Shown here one piece after another: positions 9,405-17,819 of a stretch of 37,761 nt of DNA (within the stretch, counting starts at the first letter, position 1; every line of letters starts with the position of its first letter). The DNA is from an uncultured Clostridium sp. (GTDB taxonomy: Bacteria; Bacillota; Clostridia; Christensenellales; Borkfalkiaceae): the NCBI GenBank assembly GCA_900555925.1, contig USMU01000008.1:1-37761 (forward strand). Reading direction: 5' to 3'. Both the position numbers and the translations under genes were made by a program. The notes beneath the pieces were generated by a model, which was not told the DNA's origin, ran no database searches, and worked only from the letters and a program-made list of their open reading frames with translations.

Positions 9405-9956
9405 TTAATAAGTTCCCGCTTCTTCGGAAACCAAGCCTTTCATAAACGAGCAACAGACAGACGCCATTTCGGCGGGCGTTTCTCGCCGTTCCTTTTTCAG
9501 CCATTCGATAAAGACGTTATACATGGCTCCCGATAAAAAATACAGGCGGTAGGAAGTCTCCGAGGATTCGTCCTTTTGAAGATGCGGGAACGCAGACCGA
9601 TTAAGACATTCCAAAATGATTTGTTCCTGCCCTGCCTCGATGATCGTCTTCAAAGCGGAAGCATATCGGTCGGCATAGTCGAACAGCGTCAGCCAAAACC
9701 GATACCAATCCCCGTTGCGCCTGTTTTCATGGCATACGGGATTGACGTCTTTAATGATGTAGTCGATAAGAGAAGCCAAAACGTCTGATTTCGTCTTGAA
9801 ATGTCTGTAATACGTCATACGGGAGACGCCCGCTTCCCTTACAATATCCGTCACCTTGATCCGTTCATAGGGGACTTTCCGCATCAACCGCAAAAGTCCC
9901 GTCACGATATAATTCTTTAATTCCTCGCCTCTTTCTCCGTCGGGAAACCTCGACAT
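9405..9956 (-). CDS. TetR/AcrR family transcriptional regulator
   Basis: Protein of 183 residues. The N-terminal TetR helix-turn-helix is clear: IKVTDIVREAGVSRMTYYRHF (residues 33-53) with the typical YYRHF end of the recognition helix. The C-terminal half is helical and resembles the Firmicutes-type TetR C-terminal domain; its ligand is unknown. AGAGGT precedes the ATG. It is the last gene of tilS-hpt-tetR, 21 bp after hpt, and is followed by the 9371-9399 terminator. There is no obvious efflux target beside it except the MATE gene upstream of tilS, and that link is only a guess. Confidence 0.88.
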   Translation of the reverse strand: MSRFPDGERGEELKNYIVTGLLRLMRKVPYERIKVTDIVREAGVSRMTYYRHFKTKSDVLASLIDYIIKDVNPVCHENRRNGDWYRFWLTLFDYADRYASALKTIIEAGQEQIILECLNRSAFPHLQKDESSETSYRLYFLSGAMYNVFIEWLKKERRETPAEMASVCCSFMKGLVSEEAGTY

Positions 9957-9977
9957 CTGTTTACCTCTTTATTATCG

Positions 9978-10517
9978 TTATTTTTCATAGACCGAACGCT
10001 TTAATACGCCAATATACGGAAGATTCCTGTATTCCTCGGCATAGTCCATGCCGTATCCCACGACGAATTCATCCTCGATTACGAAGCAGGTATACTCCGG
10101 CTCCATGGGAACCTCCCGACGTTCCGGCTTATCCAGAAGCGTCACGATATTCACGCTGGAAGGAGAACGGGAATTGAGCAATTTTTTGAGATTATACAGC
10201 GTATTTCCCGAATCGATGATATCCTCGACGATGAGCACATCCCGCCCCGCTATATCCGTCGTCAGATCCTTCTTCACTTCAATCGCGCCCGTGGAGATAC
10301 TGCCTTTCCCATAGGAAGATACGGCCATAAAGTCCAACTCCAACGGCGTATTCATATTGCGTATGAGGTCGGAAAAGAACATGATACTGCCCTTCAAAAT
10401 ACAGACGACGAGCGGCCGCCGCCCCTCATAAAGCCTGTCGAGCTGCGCCGCTATCTCTTTCACTCGCGCAGAAATCTGCTCCTCGGTCAGCATAATCCGT
10501 TCCAGATCTTGATTCAT
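9978..10517 (-). CDS. hpt: Hypoxanthine phosphoribosyltransferase
   Basis: Purine-salvage enzyme that converts hypoxanthine or guanine plus PRPP to IMP or GMP. The 179 residues match the family length. The PRPP-binding loop is VLIVEDIIDSGNTL (94-107), with the acidic pair followed by DSGNT. The N-terminal LKGSIMFFSDLIR and the Mg-side SSYGKG (68-72) also fit Hpt. GAGGAG lies before the ATG at 10515-10517, 15 nt after the tilS stop. The tilS-hpt order is common in Firmicutes (usually followed by ftsH, here by tetR), so the genes are very probably co-transcribed. Confidence 0.96.
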   Translation of the reverse strand: MNQDLERIMLTEEQISARVKEIAAQLDRLYEGRRPLVVCILKGSIMFFSDLIRNMNTPLELDFMAVSSYGKGSISTGAIEVKKDLTTDIAGRDVLIVEDIIDSGNTLYNLKKLLNSRSPSSVNIVTLLDKPERREVPMEPEYTCFVIEDEFVVGYGMDYAEEYRNLPYIGVLKRSVYEK

Positions 10518-10532
10518 GGAATTTTCTCCTCT

Positions 10533-11870
10533 CTATTTCTTTCGTACGATAATATATTTTATCCTTTCGGTCTTTTCCGAAACTTTTATCTTATCGGAAA
10601 TTTCCACGCCGCAAACGGCATACACTTCCGTCCCTTGAGTCTCTGCCAATACGGGCAATTCCTCCCTTATATCCTTGGGAATCTTTTTATCGATGAGATA
10701 TTTTTTCAAAGGCTTACTTCCGCCCCCGAATTTTTCAAACCGATCCCCTTCCCGCTTCAACCGAAACACCGCGGTATCCGGCAGACTGTCCGCGTCGAAA
10801 CGGAGAATTTTTCCGAAATACGTTTCCTCGCTCGGCGGCGAAGAGCAAATTTCAGCGATATATTCCTCCGCTCCGTCGGTTTCCGACATATTTCTCCCGT
10901 CGGAGTTCTTCTCGATACGCTTTTCCGCTTTTTCGGAATTTCTTCCGCGAAAAAGCGCGATTTCGTCATACGTTCGTTCGGCTTCTATGCCGTCGGGCAG
11001 GGAAATCCTGCTCCCCGTCTGCAAATTTCTGAGCGCGCATACCGCTTCGAGATGCGCGGAGGTATAATCCTTTTCTATCCCGACCTTTTTCAGAGCGATC
11101 AGACATGCTCTTCGCATCAGAGGAGGACAGTCGGAGAATTTTATTCTCAATCCCGTATCCCTCCGCGAGCGCGGAGAAACTTCTTTCACGAGCTCTTTGC
11201 TCCGTTCGTATAAAAACGAGTCGTCCTCCGCCGCAAAACGCGCAAAACGCGCCAGATTTCCCGCCGTTCCCGGGATTGCCTTTTCTAATTCGGGCAGAAT
11301 TCGGAGCCGCAGTTTATTCCGCGTCGCGGCTTCTTCAAAATTGGTTTTATCTTCCCGAAAGGGAATCTTCTCCCTTTCGACATATTGCAGGATCTCCGCT
11401 TTCGTCCTATCCAAAAACGGCTTCAAAAAATTGCCCGAAACGGGTTCCATTCCCTTTACGCCCGATAGCGCCGCGCCGCGGCAAAGTCGGAACAATACCG
11501 TTTCCGCCTCGTCGTCCGCATGGTGTGCCGTAGCGATATAATCCGCATCGGCACCGAGGAGAGAAGAAAAACAACGATATCGAAAATTGCGGGCCGCCGT
11601 TTCCAAGCTCACTTTATCCCGCTCAGCCTCCGCGGGACAGTCGGCAGAAAAGGAAAAAAGCGGAATTTCCCATTCCCTGCAAATCTCTTCCACAAAGCGG
11701 GAATCGTCCAGACTCTCTTTTCCCCGAATACCGTGTTCGCAGTTAACTGCGGAAAGAAAAAATCCGTCCTCCCGCGCGCGGGTTTTCATGAAATGCAAAA
11801 GCGCCATGGAATCGGCGCCGCCCGACACCGCCACACATATCCGTTTTTCCGAAAATTCCCGCATATTCAT
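10533..11870 (-). CDS. tilS: tRNA(Ile)-lysidine synthetase
   Basis: TilS attaches lysine to C34 of the tRNA-Ile CAU anticodon, an essential decoding step. The protein (445 residues) has the N-type ATP pyrophosphatase loop SGGADS (16-21), then NCEHGIRGKESLDDSRFVEE, TAHHADDEAETVLFRLCRG and the C-terminal LKRxGDRFxKFGGGSKPLKK pattern of the TilS C domain. The start is the ATG at 11868-11870; the next ATG is two codons in, and neither has an SD. Instead a -10 box ends 6 nt before the ATG, so the mRNA may be leaderless. The stop is TAG, which shows that TAG is used as a normal stop in this genome. Confidence 0.93.
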   Translation of the reverse strand: MNMREFSEKRICVAVSGGADSMALLHFMKTRAREDGFFLSAVNCEHGIRGKESLDDSRFVEEICREWEIPLFSFSADCPAEAERDKVSLETAARNFRYRCFSSLLGADADYIATAHHADDEAETVLFRLCRGAALSGVKGMEPVSGNFLKPFLDRTKAEILQYVEREKIPFREDKTNFEEAATRNKLRLRILPELEKAIPGTAGNLARFARFAAEDDSFLYERSKELVKEVSPRSRRDTGLRIKFSDCPPLMRRACLIALKKVGIEKDYTSAHLEAVCALRNLQTGSRISLPDGIEAERTYDEIALFRGRNSEKAEKRIEKNSDGRNMSETDGAEEYIAEICSSPPSEETYFGKILRFDADSLPDTAVFRLKREGDRFEKFGGGSKPLKKYLIDKKIPKDIREELPVLAETQGTEVYAVCGVEISDKIKVSEKTERIKYIIVRKK

Positions 11871-11876
11871 ATTTTC

Positions 11877-11905
11877 AGTATAGCACAACCGACACATTTT
11901 TGCAA
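11877..11905 (-). promoter_or_regulatory. Sigma-A promoter of tilS, leaderless geometry
   Basis: TTGCAA (11900-11905), a 17-nt spacer and TATACT (11877-11882) with TGc extension on the minus strand. Only 6 nt separate the -10 from the tilS ATG, so the expected +1 is the A of the ATG (11870). Confidence 0.75.
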
Positions 11906-11934
11906 GAATTTCCGCAATATTTTCTCAAACCTCG

Positions 11935-12187
11935 TCAAATCCCGTCAAAAGGATTTTGTCTGTCCTCCCCTTGTTCGGAAAAATTTCGCTCCTCTTTTTC
12001 CGATGCTCCGCCGACATGCGCGGAAATTTCTTCCTTTTCGTTTTCCGCCGCGTCGCCTTCGGACGCTTCGGACACGGGAACAGGGAGATTTTCTTCCGTA
12101 TCCTCCCGCTTCAAATACTTTGAAAAAGAGACGGCAAAAATCGTTACCGTCGTAGCCACTGCCAAAGTATCGGCTATCGGCTCCTTT
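11935..12187 (-). pseudogene. Out-of-frame C-terminal remainder of the MATE transporter
   Basis: In the +1 frame relative to the MATE gene, the text continues as EPIADTLAVATTVTIFAVSF, which is how MATE proteins normally end their last helix (AEPIADTLA...). It then runs into a charged tail that stops with TGA at 11935-11937. The frame is lost because 14 extra nt lie between GCCGAGCC and GATAGCC on the minus strand. Removing them rejoins AEP to IADTLA perfectly. It has no start or SD of its own. The extra DNA contains an inverted copy of a sequence 228 bp downstream (see the repeat at 11941-12194). Confidence 0.75.
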
Positions 12188-12194
12188 TGACGGG
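11941..12194. repeat. 13-nt inverted repeat flanking the displaced MATE tail
   Basis: CCCGTCAAAAGGA at 11941-11953 recurs as its exact reverse complement at 12182-12194. One copy is the natural end of the MATE reading frame; the other lies inside the 14-nt insertion that breaks that frame. The arms are 228 nt apart. This looks like a templated insertion rather than a mobile element, since no recombinase is nearby. Confidence 0.8.
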
Positions 12195-13511
12195 CTCGGC
12201 AATAAATGCGGCCGTGACTTTATCCGCCGTAAAGATATAGGGAAGGACAAAAATGAGCGGAATGAGCAAAATAATTTTTCTGAGCACGGCCAGAAAGAAA
12301 GAGGTCTTTGCGTTTCCGAGCGCGATAAATGTCTGCTGACAGGCGATCTGTGCTCCGAAAATGAGGGACATACACATATAGATGCGCAAAGGCTTTATCG
12401 CATACGCTTTCAGCGCTTCATCGGTAGTAAACATCATTACGAAAAGTTGCGGGAAAATCATACATACGGCCCAAAGCAAAGCGGAATAGATAACGCACGA
12501 ACGCAAGAGGATAGAGAACGCCCTTTTCACGCGCTCCTTTTTTCCCGCGCCGTAATTATAACTGACGACGGGCTGAGCGCCTTGCGTCATTCCCTGCAAA
12601 GGGAGCATGGCGAACTGCATGACGCTGGATAAAATCGTCATCGCGCCCACGGCGATAGTCCCCCCGTACTTTTTCAGAGAAACGTTGAAACAAATCGTTA
12701 AAACACTCTCCGTAAACTGCATAATAAACGGCGACAAGCCTAAAAAAATGCAGGGCAGGTATGAAGCGAGGCAAACCCTGAAATATTTCGGACGAATTTT
12801 GAGCACCGTCTTTTTTCCCGTCAAAAAAGCCACCACCCATATAGCGCTGAACATTTGGGAAACGACGGTGGCAATCGCCGCGCCTTTGACTCCCATGGAA
12901 AAGCCGTAAATGAGAATCGGATCGAGGACGATATTCGTGACGGCGCCGATCAATACGGAAAGCATACCGATGAGAGAAAAGCCCTGCGCGGTGATGAAGG
13001 CGTTCAGTCCGAGCGCCAGCTCCACAAAAACGGAACCCAATGCATATATGCGCATGTATTCGACGGCATATTCTATCGTGTCCTCCGTTGCCCCGAACGT
13101 CCAGAGCAGCTTTTCCGCGAATATGATGAAAATCACGGTAAGAATCGCCCCCACAGCGGCCGTGACGACCGCACAGTTGCCGAGTATTCTTTCCGCCTCC
13201 TCTTTATCCCCCTTTCCCATCATAATCGAAGCGCGGGCGGCTCCGCCGATCGCCGTCAGATAGGCAAAGGCGGAAATAATCATGATGAGCGAAAGGCACA
13301 CCCCCATCGCCGTCAAGGCATAAGAACCCGAATCGGGCATATGCCCGATATATATTCTGTCCACGATATTATACAGGGCATTGACGAGCTGTGCTGTAAT
13401 CGTGGGAATAGAAAGTTTGAGAAGCAATTTTCCGACGGGCTGTGTGCCGAGTTTAGAGCTGCTCGTCTCCCCCCGCGGCTGTTCTTCCTGCAAATTCTTC
13501 TGTTCTTCCAT
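12174..13511 (-). CDS. MATE family efflux transporter, C-terminus frameshifted
   Basis: Multidrug and toxin extrusion family protein, a cation-coupled antiporter in the plasma membrane. The protein as encoded has 445 residues with about 12 hydrophobic helices. The N-terminus GKLLLKLSIPTITAQLVNALYNIVDRIYIGH and the mid-protein PLQGMTQGAQPVVSYNYGA are family hallmarks. It ends prematurely as AEPVKRSR at a TAG; the true last-helix text continues in another frame (11935-12187). Because ~11.5 helices remain, the product may be partly functional or dead. AAGGAG lies 10-11 nt before the ATG. The promoter TTGACT-17-TAAAAT is at 13554-13582. Confidence 0.88.
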   Translation of the reverse strand: MEEQKNLQEEQPRGETSSSKLGTQPVGKLLLKLSIPTITAQLVNALYNIVDRIYIGHMPDSGSYALTAMGVCLSLIMIISAFAYLTAIGGAARASIMMGKGDKEEAERILGNCAVVTAAVGAILTVIFIIFAEKLLWTFGATEDTIEYAVEYMRIYALGSVFVELALGLNAFITAQGFSLIGMLSVLIGAVTNIVLDPILIYGFSMGVKGAAIATVVSQMFSAIWVVAFLTGKKTVLKIRPKYFRVCLASYLPCIFLGLSPFIMQFTESVLTICFNVSLKKYGGTIAVGAMTILSSVMQFAMLPLQGMTQGAQPVVSYNYGAGKKERVKRAFSILLRSCVIYSALLWAVCMIFPQLFVMMFTTDEALKAYAIKPLRIYMCMSLIFGAQIACQQTFIALGNAKTSFFLAVLRKIILLIPLIFVLPYIFTADKVTAAFIAEPVKRSR

Positions 13512-13553
13512 GAATATGTATGCTCCTTTTTCTTTACCGAAAAGCCATGTCTT

Positions 13554-13582
13554 ATTTTAATCTTTTCCGTATAAAAAGTCAA
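13554..13582 (-). promoter_or_regulatory. Sigma-A promoter of the MATE gene
   Basis: TTGACT (13577-13582), a 17-nt spacer and TAAAAT (13554-13559) on the minus strand. The -35 touches the hairpin at 13582-13612, so a terminator and a promoter share bases. Confidence 0.7.
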
Positions 13583-13612
13583 CCCGTTCCGCGCTCGAAA
13601 CGCAAAACGGGT
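13582..13612 (-). terminator. Intrinsic terminator after the hydrogenase gene
   Basis: On the minus strand ACCCGTTTTGCG pairs with CGCGGAACGGGT (12 bp with two G-U pairs, 7-nt loop), followed by TGACTTTTTA. It ends the hydrogenase transcript and sits directly before the MATE promoter. The plus strand also has a T-rich run after the stem. Confidence 0.75.
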
Positions 13613-13648
13613 CGTTTTTCTTTTTTTGATTTTTGAATTTTCCGTCCG

Positions 13649-15157
13649 TTACGGCAAATCGATTTCGTACAATTCTTTGGGCGGGATTTTCTTCGTGGAA
13701 TTTTCCACGAATTTTTTGACCTCCGCCGTCGCCCTTTCTACGGAAAGATTTGTGCCCGCGCCCGCTACACAGCCGCCCGGACAGCCCATTCCTTCGATAA
13801 GGCAGCCGTTTTTCTTGCCCAATTTGGCGAGAATCAATACTTTCTTGCAGGCATCGAGTCCTTCCGCGTGCTCGATTTTCACATCGACGCCGGGATAGTA
13901 AGCCTTGACGCATTGTTCGATCGCGGAGGCGACGCCGCCCGCCACGGCATATCCGCGCCCCGCGCCCGTGGCTTCATGCATGGCACAGCCTTCGGCGTAT
14001 TTCGAGAAATCGATCTCCTTCGCCGCGAACATGCCCGCAAGCTCCTCGAACGTGATGACGAAATCCACGTCGCTCCGAACGGACGCGCGGGAAGCCTCCA
14101 ATTTTTTGGCAGCGCAAGGCCCGATAAAGACCACGCGGGCCTGAGGGGTTTTCTGTTTTATCTTGCGCGCCGTCGCGACCATGGGCGTCAGAGCCTGAGA
14201 GACCTCTCCGATCAGCTGCGGGAACTGTTTCTTGGCGAGCATCGCCCACGCGGGACAGCAGGAGGTAAGAAGGAACGGGAGTTTTCCGGGTACCACCTCT
14301 TCTACATAGTGATGTGCTTCCGTCGCCGCGCCCACGTCCGCGCCGCTGGCGACCTCGTGTACCTCTTTGAAGCCGATATCTTTCAAGGCGCCCTTAATCT
14401 GCGCGAGAGAGACGTTTTCCCCGAATTGTCCGACAATGGCGGGCGCGACCTCCGCCACGATATAATCCCCTTTCTTGATCGCCTGAATCAGTTGAAAAAT
14501 CTGAGACTTGTCGGCAATCGCGCCGAAGGGGCAACTGACCATGCACTGACCGCAGCCGACGCATTTATCGTTGTCGATTTTCGCTCGGCCGAGTTCGTCC
14601 GAAGAGATGGCTTTGATTCCGCACGCCTGCGCGCAGGGGCGAACCTTATGTGCGATGGCATCATAGGGACACGCCGCTTTGCATTTGCCGCAGCGAATAC
14701 ACTTCTCCCTGTCGATGACGGATTTTCCGTCGACGATGGAAATGGCGCCCTTGGGACAAGCCGCCACGCACGCTTTCGCGACGCATCCGCGGCATTGATT
14801 GGTGACTTCATAGACGTTATCCTCGCATTTATCGCATGCGGAGGGAATCACCTGCATTAAAGGCGGTTCGTAATATTTATCGGAGATATTGCTCTGATCC
14901 AGACCACTGGTAATGTGTACGGGTTTATCCGAAGGCCTGAGCGACATGCCCATCGCCAGCCGTACCCGCTCGGAAGCAATTGCACGTTCGCGGTAAATGC
15001 TCTCGCGGTATTGGGGTACCTCCGTAGGGGTAATGGTGTAGGGAATTGCTTCGATATCGCTGTTGATATCTTCGGGCGCGGAATTGTAGGCGACTTTCGC
15101 CACTTCCTTAAAAACTTCGTGTCTCAAACGTACGACGGAAGTTTCCAATCCTCTCAT
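13649..15157 (-). CDS. Monomeric [FeFe] hydrogenase, group B-like
   Basis: Reversible proton reduction or H2 oxidation with ferredoxin, cytoplasmic. The 502-residue protein has an N-terminal region of ~105 residues, then ferredoxin-type clusters: C122-C125-C130-C134, CIRCGKCKAACP (153-164), CAQAC (175-179) and CVGCGQCMVSCP (199-210). The H-cluster domain has L1 TSCCPAW (298-304), L2 IGPCAAKK (345-352) and L3 GMGCPGGCVAGAG (457-469). The GPCAAKK form of L2 and the GAG form of L3 are those of group B enzymes. All four H-cluster ligands (C301, C348, C459, C463) and the proton-relay Cys (C300) are present. AAGGAG precedes the ATG. It has its own promoter at 15213-15241. The maturases HydEFG are not in this window. 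Confidence 0.93.
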   Translation of the reverse strand: MRGLETSVVRLRHEVFKEVAKVAYNSAPEDINSDIEAIPYTITPTEVPQYRESIYRERAIASERVRLAMGMSLRPSDKPVHITSGLDQSNISDKYYEPPLMQVIPSACDKCEDNVYEVTNQCRGCVAKACVAACPKGAISIVDGKSVIDREKCIRCGKCKAACPYDAIAHKVRPCAQACGIKAISSDELGRAKIDNDKCVGCGQCMVSCPFGAIADKSQIFQLIQAIKKGDYIVAEVAPAIVGQFGENVSLAQIKGALKDIGFKEVHEVASGADVGAATEAHHYVEEVVPGKLPFLLTSCCPAWAMLAKKQFPQLIGEVSQALTPMVATARKIKQKTPQARVVFIGPCAAKKLEASRASVRSDVDFVITFEELAGMFAAKEIDFSKYAEGCAMHEATGAGRGYAVAGGVASAIEQCVKAYYPGVDVKIEHAEGLDACKKVLILAKLGKKNGCLIEGMGCPGGCVAGAGTNLSVERATAEVKKFVENSTKKIPPKELYEIDLP

Positions 15158-15212
15158 AGTTCTTTCTTCTCCTTTTGCGTCCGATATACAGGACGGATTG
15201 ACATTCTATAAT

Positions 15213-15241
15213 ATCATATCGCAAACGAAAAAAATTGTCAA
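15213..15241 (-). promoter_or_regulatory. Sigma-A promoter of the [FeFe] hydrogenase
   Basis: TTGACA (15236-15241), a 17-nt spacer and TATGAT (15213-15218) on the minus strand, nearly consensus. The leader to the ATG is about 50 nt. The hydrogenase can therefore be expressed apart from the ABC transporter upstream. Confidence 0.8.
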
Positions 15242-15289
15242 ACGGATACACACTCGCAAATGGTTTTTTTACATCGTTTTTACAGATTT

Positions 15290-15976
15290 TCAGCACTTTT
15301 CCCCTTCCAGCAATACGGAAAGCAATTTTTGTCGTTCCTCGCAGGGCGCCGCATACTCCGAGGGAAAAACCTCCCGCTTCAAAGAAACGTCCGCCGCCAC
15401 CTGCCCGCTTTTTAACACGATTATCCGATCGGCGAGCATCAACGCCTCCTCCAAATCGTGCGTAACGAACACGGCCGTCCGCTTTTCGGGCAAAGATTTC
15501 CAAAGCCGAGCGAAAACTTCCGTCAATCTAATTTTCAGCGCCGTATCCAATGACGAAAAAGGTTCGTCCATCAACAAAAGTTCAGAAGGAATCAAAAACG
15601 CACGAGCGAGCGAAACCCGCTGTTTTTCACCGCCGGAAAGTTCTCCGGGACGCTTATCCGCACACTTTATAAGTTCCGTCTTTTCGAGAATATCGTCGAT
15701 TTTCTCCGGCGCTCCGCCCGCATAGGCGAGGTTTTGTTTTACGGTCATATTGGGCAGCAGGCGCGGCTCCTGAAAGATATAAGAAACCCGTTTCGGGACT
15801 CCCGAAAGATTGCCCGAAAAGGGAACGAGCCCCGCCAAGATATTCAAAAGCGTCGTCTTTCCGCCGCCCGATTCCCCTAAAACACAGAGAATTTTCCCAT
15901 TCTCTATTTCGAGAGAAAAATTTTCAAAAACCCTTTGCGGGCCGTATGCCTTAGATATGTCCGAAAGCCGTATCAT
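15290..15976 (-). CDS. ABC transporter ATP-binding protein, NitT/TauT type
   Basis: ATPase of 228 residues that powers the neighbouring permease. It shows Walker A GESGGGKTT, Q-loop IFQEPRLLPNMTV, signature LSGGEKQRVSLARA, Walker B LLLMDEPFSSLD and the switch histidine in VFVTHDLEEA. This order and length match SsuB/TauB-like subunits. The start ATG overlaps the permease stop by 4 nt (ATGA, 15973-15976), so translation is coupled. It is the last gene of regulator-lipoprotein-permease-ATPase. The substrate cannot be read from this subunit. Confidence 0.93.
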   Translation of the reverse strand: MIRLSDISKAYGPQRVFENFSLEIENGKILCVLGESGGGKTTLLNILAGLVPFSGNLSGVPKRVSYIFQEPRLLPNMTVKQNLAYAGGAPEKIDDILEKTELIKCADKRPGELSGGEKQRVSLARAFLIPSELLLMDEPFSSLDTALKIRLTEVFARLWKSLPEKRTAVFVTHDLEEALMLADRIIVLKSGQVAADVSLKREVFPSEYAAPCEERQKLLSVLLEGEKC

Positions 15977-16731
15977 ATCCGCCTCCTTGCCGCGTATGCG
16001 GCAGCCGCGCCCAAGCCTTCCAATAAAAATCCCGCTATTACGACAAGCGCGGTCAAAGCGAACAGCGCGGGCACCTCCACATAAATTTTCGCCTCCTGCA
16101 TCATGCCGCCGATGCTCTGATAGGTATTGGCAAGCACTTCGGCCGAAACCGTAAGTTTCAAGGAAAAGGACAGCGCCGCGGCGGCTTCCCGAAGAACATA
16201 AGGGGCGGCAGAGGGAAGATATAATCCGAAAATTTGCTTTCTTATGGGAACACGATATATTTTGCTCATTTCCACCAGCTTCCCGTCAACCTGCTTCAAC
16301 GCCGAAAAAATTCCCGAATAAAGAAGCGGAAACAGTGCAAGAAACGCCACGGCGACGGGAGCTTGAACGGGCGTCGTCCAAACGAGAATAATGAGAATGA
16401 CGGCCATTGTGGGAAGACTTCTCATCACGGACACCAAAGGCGACAAAAAATGTCCCAGCGAAGGCAGCAGGTAAGCGGCCGTCGCCAAGACTGCCGCTCC
16501 GAAAAAGGAAATAAAAAATGCCGTTAATGTACGCAGAAACGTATTAAAAAACGCGTTCCAAAATGCTCCGTCTTTCAGATATTCCCCGACTTTTTTCATA
16601 GCCGACGAAAAGGACGGAACGAGATAGTCGTTCTTTACGAGAATGTGCGCCAACAGCCACGCCGCCCATAAAAAGGCGAGCGCGGCTACCGACCATAAAA
16701 GATTTCTCAAAAAGAATTTCTTTTCAGGCAT
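15973..16731 (-). CDS. ABC transporter permease, NitT/TauT type
   Basis: Integral membrane subunit of 252 residues with about six helices. The EAA-type coupling loop is EMSKIYRVPIRKQIFGLYLP, which contacts the ATPase. The family resembles SsuC/TauC/ThiX permeases. Its ATG (16729-16731) overlaps the end of the binding-protein gene by 8 nt, and its stop overlaps the ATPase start by 4 nt. The tight overlaps make it certain that the three genes form one unit. Confidence 0.92.
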   Translation of the reverse strand: MPEKKFFLRNLLWSVAALAFLWAAWLLAHILVKNDYLVPSFSSAMKKVGEYLKDGAFWNAFFNTFLRTLTAFFISFFGAAVLATAAYLLPSLGHFLSPLVSVMRSLPTMAVILIILVWTTPVQAPVAVAFLALFPLLYSGIFSALKQVDGKLVEMSKIYRVPIRKQIFGLYLPSAAPYVLREAAAALSFSLKLTVSAEVLANTYQSIGGMMQEAKIYVEVPALFALTALVVIAGFLLEGLGAAAAYAARRRI

Positions 16732-17716
16732 AATAGTAGAAATTATCCGAAACAGCCTTTGCCGATTCGGGATTGACCTTGATCATCTTTTCGAGGAAGC
16801 CGTTTACCTCTTCTTTGCAATCCGACGCCTTCTCAAAACGGATTCCCGAATGTTCGATGGCAGTCGCGGAAAGATTGTTCTCCGTCAGAGAGGGAGTCAA
16901 GCCGTCCGTAAGATGAGAGGATACGGCGGAAACGATCGTCTTTATCTCCGCCGTTTCCAGCCATTTTGCGGCGTTTGTCATAGATGTCATAAAGCTCTTT
17001 ACCCAATCTTCGTGCGTCTGTATCAGACTCTTTTTCGCAACCAATACCGCTTGGGGATACCCCTTTTCACCGCCGTAAAGCTGCTGCAAGTTTCCGACAA
17101 ATTCCAAATCAGTCTTGGACACCTTCAAACTTGCCGCAGGCTCGGGCGCCACGTAACAATCCAATCCCGTGGCAGGGCTTACCGCGTCGGGCGTCACCGC
17201 TTTCAGATTGACCTTGTCCGCCGCTGGCTGAGTGTCGTTTCCCATTTCCTGCCAAGGAATTTCGTTTTGTCCGAGAATGACTTTGAAAGTAAGCCCGGGT
17301 ACGTTTTGGAGTTGGACGACCCCGACGGTTTTTCCGATCAATTCGTCCAGATTTTCCGCCGTATATTGAACGGAAGTATCCGTCGAAAGCATATATAAAT
17401 TGCCGTGCGTCACGGATCCGAGCATTTGATAGGTCTCCCCCGTTCCCAAAAGTTTACTGGCGAGATTCAAGGGAAGAATACAGAGATCGGCTTTGGGATT
17501 TTCCCCCGTGACATAAGTCTGAATGGTGGAAGAATCGACGACATGATAGCTTTCCGTGTCCGATTCGGAAGCCATAAGCTGCGCCATAGCCAAGGCAGGC
17601 GCACCGTCGGGCATATAAATTTGTATTTTAGAGTCGACCTTCGTCGAACAAGCGGAACCGACAAAGATAAATGCGGCGGCGAGCGTTCCGCATATTGCGG
17701 ATAAAATTTTTTTCAT
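16724..17716 (-). CDS. ABC transporter substrate-binding lipoprotein
   Basis: Extracellular solute-binding protein of 330 residues. Signal: MKKILSAICG, hydrophobic core, then VGSAC with Cys23 as the likely lipid anchor. The mature part has the two-lobe pattern of NitT/TauT-like binding proteins (IQIYMPDGAPALAMAQLMA; PKADLCILPLNLASKLL; GKTVGVVQLQNVPGLTFK; AVLVAKKSLIQTHEDWVKSF). AAGGAG lies 10 nt before the ATG at 17714-17716; the frame is open further upstream, but no start there has a good SD. The substrate is unknown. Its position directly after a TM1266-type hydrogenase regulator suggests a link to hydrogen metabolism. Confidence 0.9.
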   Translation of the reverse strand: MKKILSAICGTLAAAFIFVGSACSTKVDSKIQIYMPDGAPALAMAQLMASESDTESYHVVDSSTIQTYVTGENPKADLCILPLNLASKLLGTGETYQMLGSVTHGNLYMLSTDTSVQYTAENLDELIGKTVGVVQLQNVPGLTFKVILGQNEIPWQEMGNDTQPAADKVNLKAVTPDAVSPATGLDCYVAPEPAASLKVSKTDLEFVGNLQQLYGGEKGYPQAVLVAKKSLIQTHEDWVKSFMTSMTNAAKWLETAEIKTIVSAVSSHLTDGLTPSLTENNLSATAIEHSGIRFEKASDCKEEVNGFLEKMIKVNPESAKAVSDNFYYYA

Positions 17717-17819
17717 GAGTGTATATCTCCTTTTTGATATTTTCAAATTTTTCCGACAAAGAATTACGGCGCTTTGCCGATATTCTACTATTCGGAAAAG
17801 TTTCAAGCATTGGCCATAT

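Noticed and set aside
11941..12194. Invertible (phase-variable) DNA segment at the 13-nt inverted repeat
   Set aside because: The segment between the arms is already in the correct MATE orientation and no recombinase gene is nearby; a templated insertion explains the data better, though inversion was not formally excluded.
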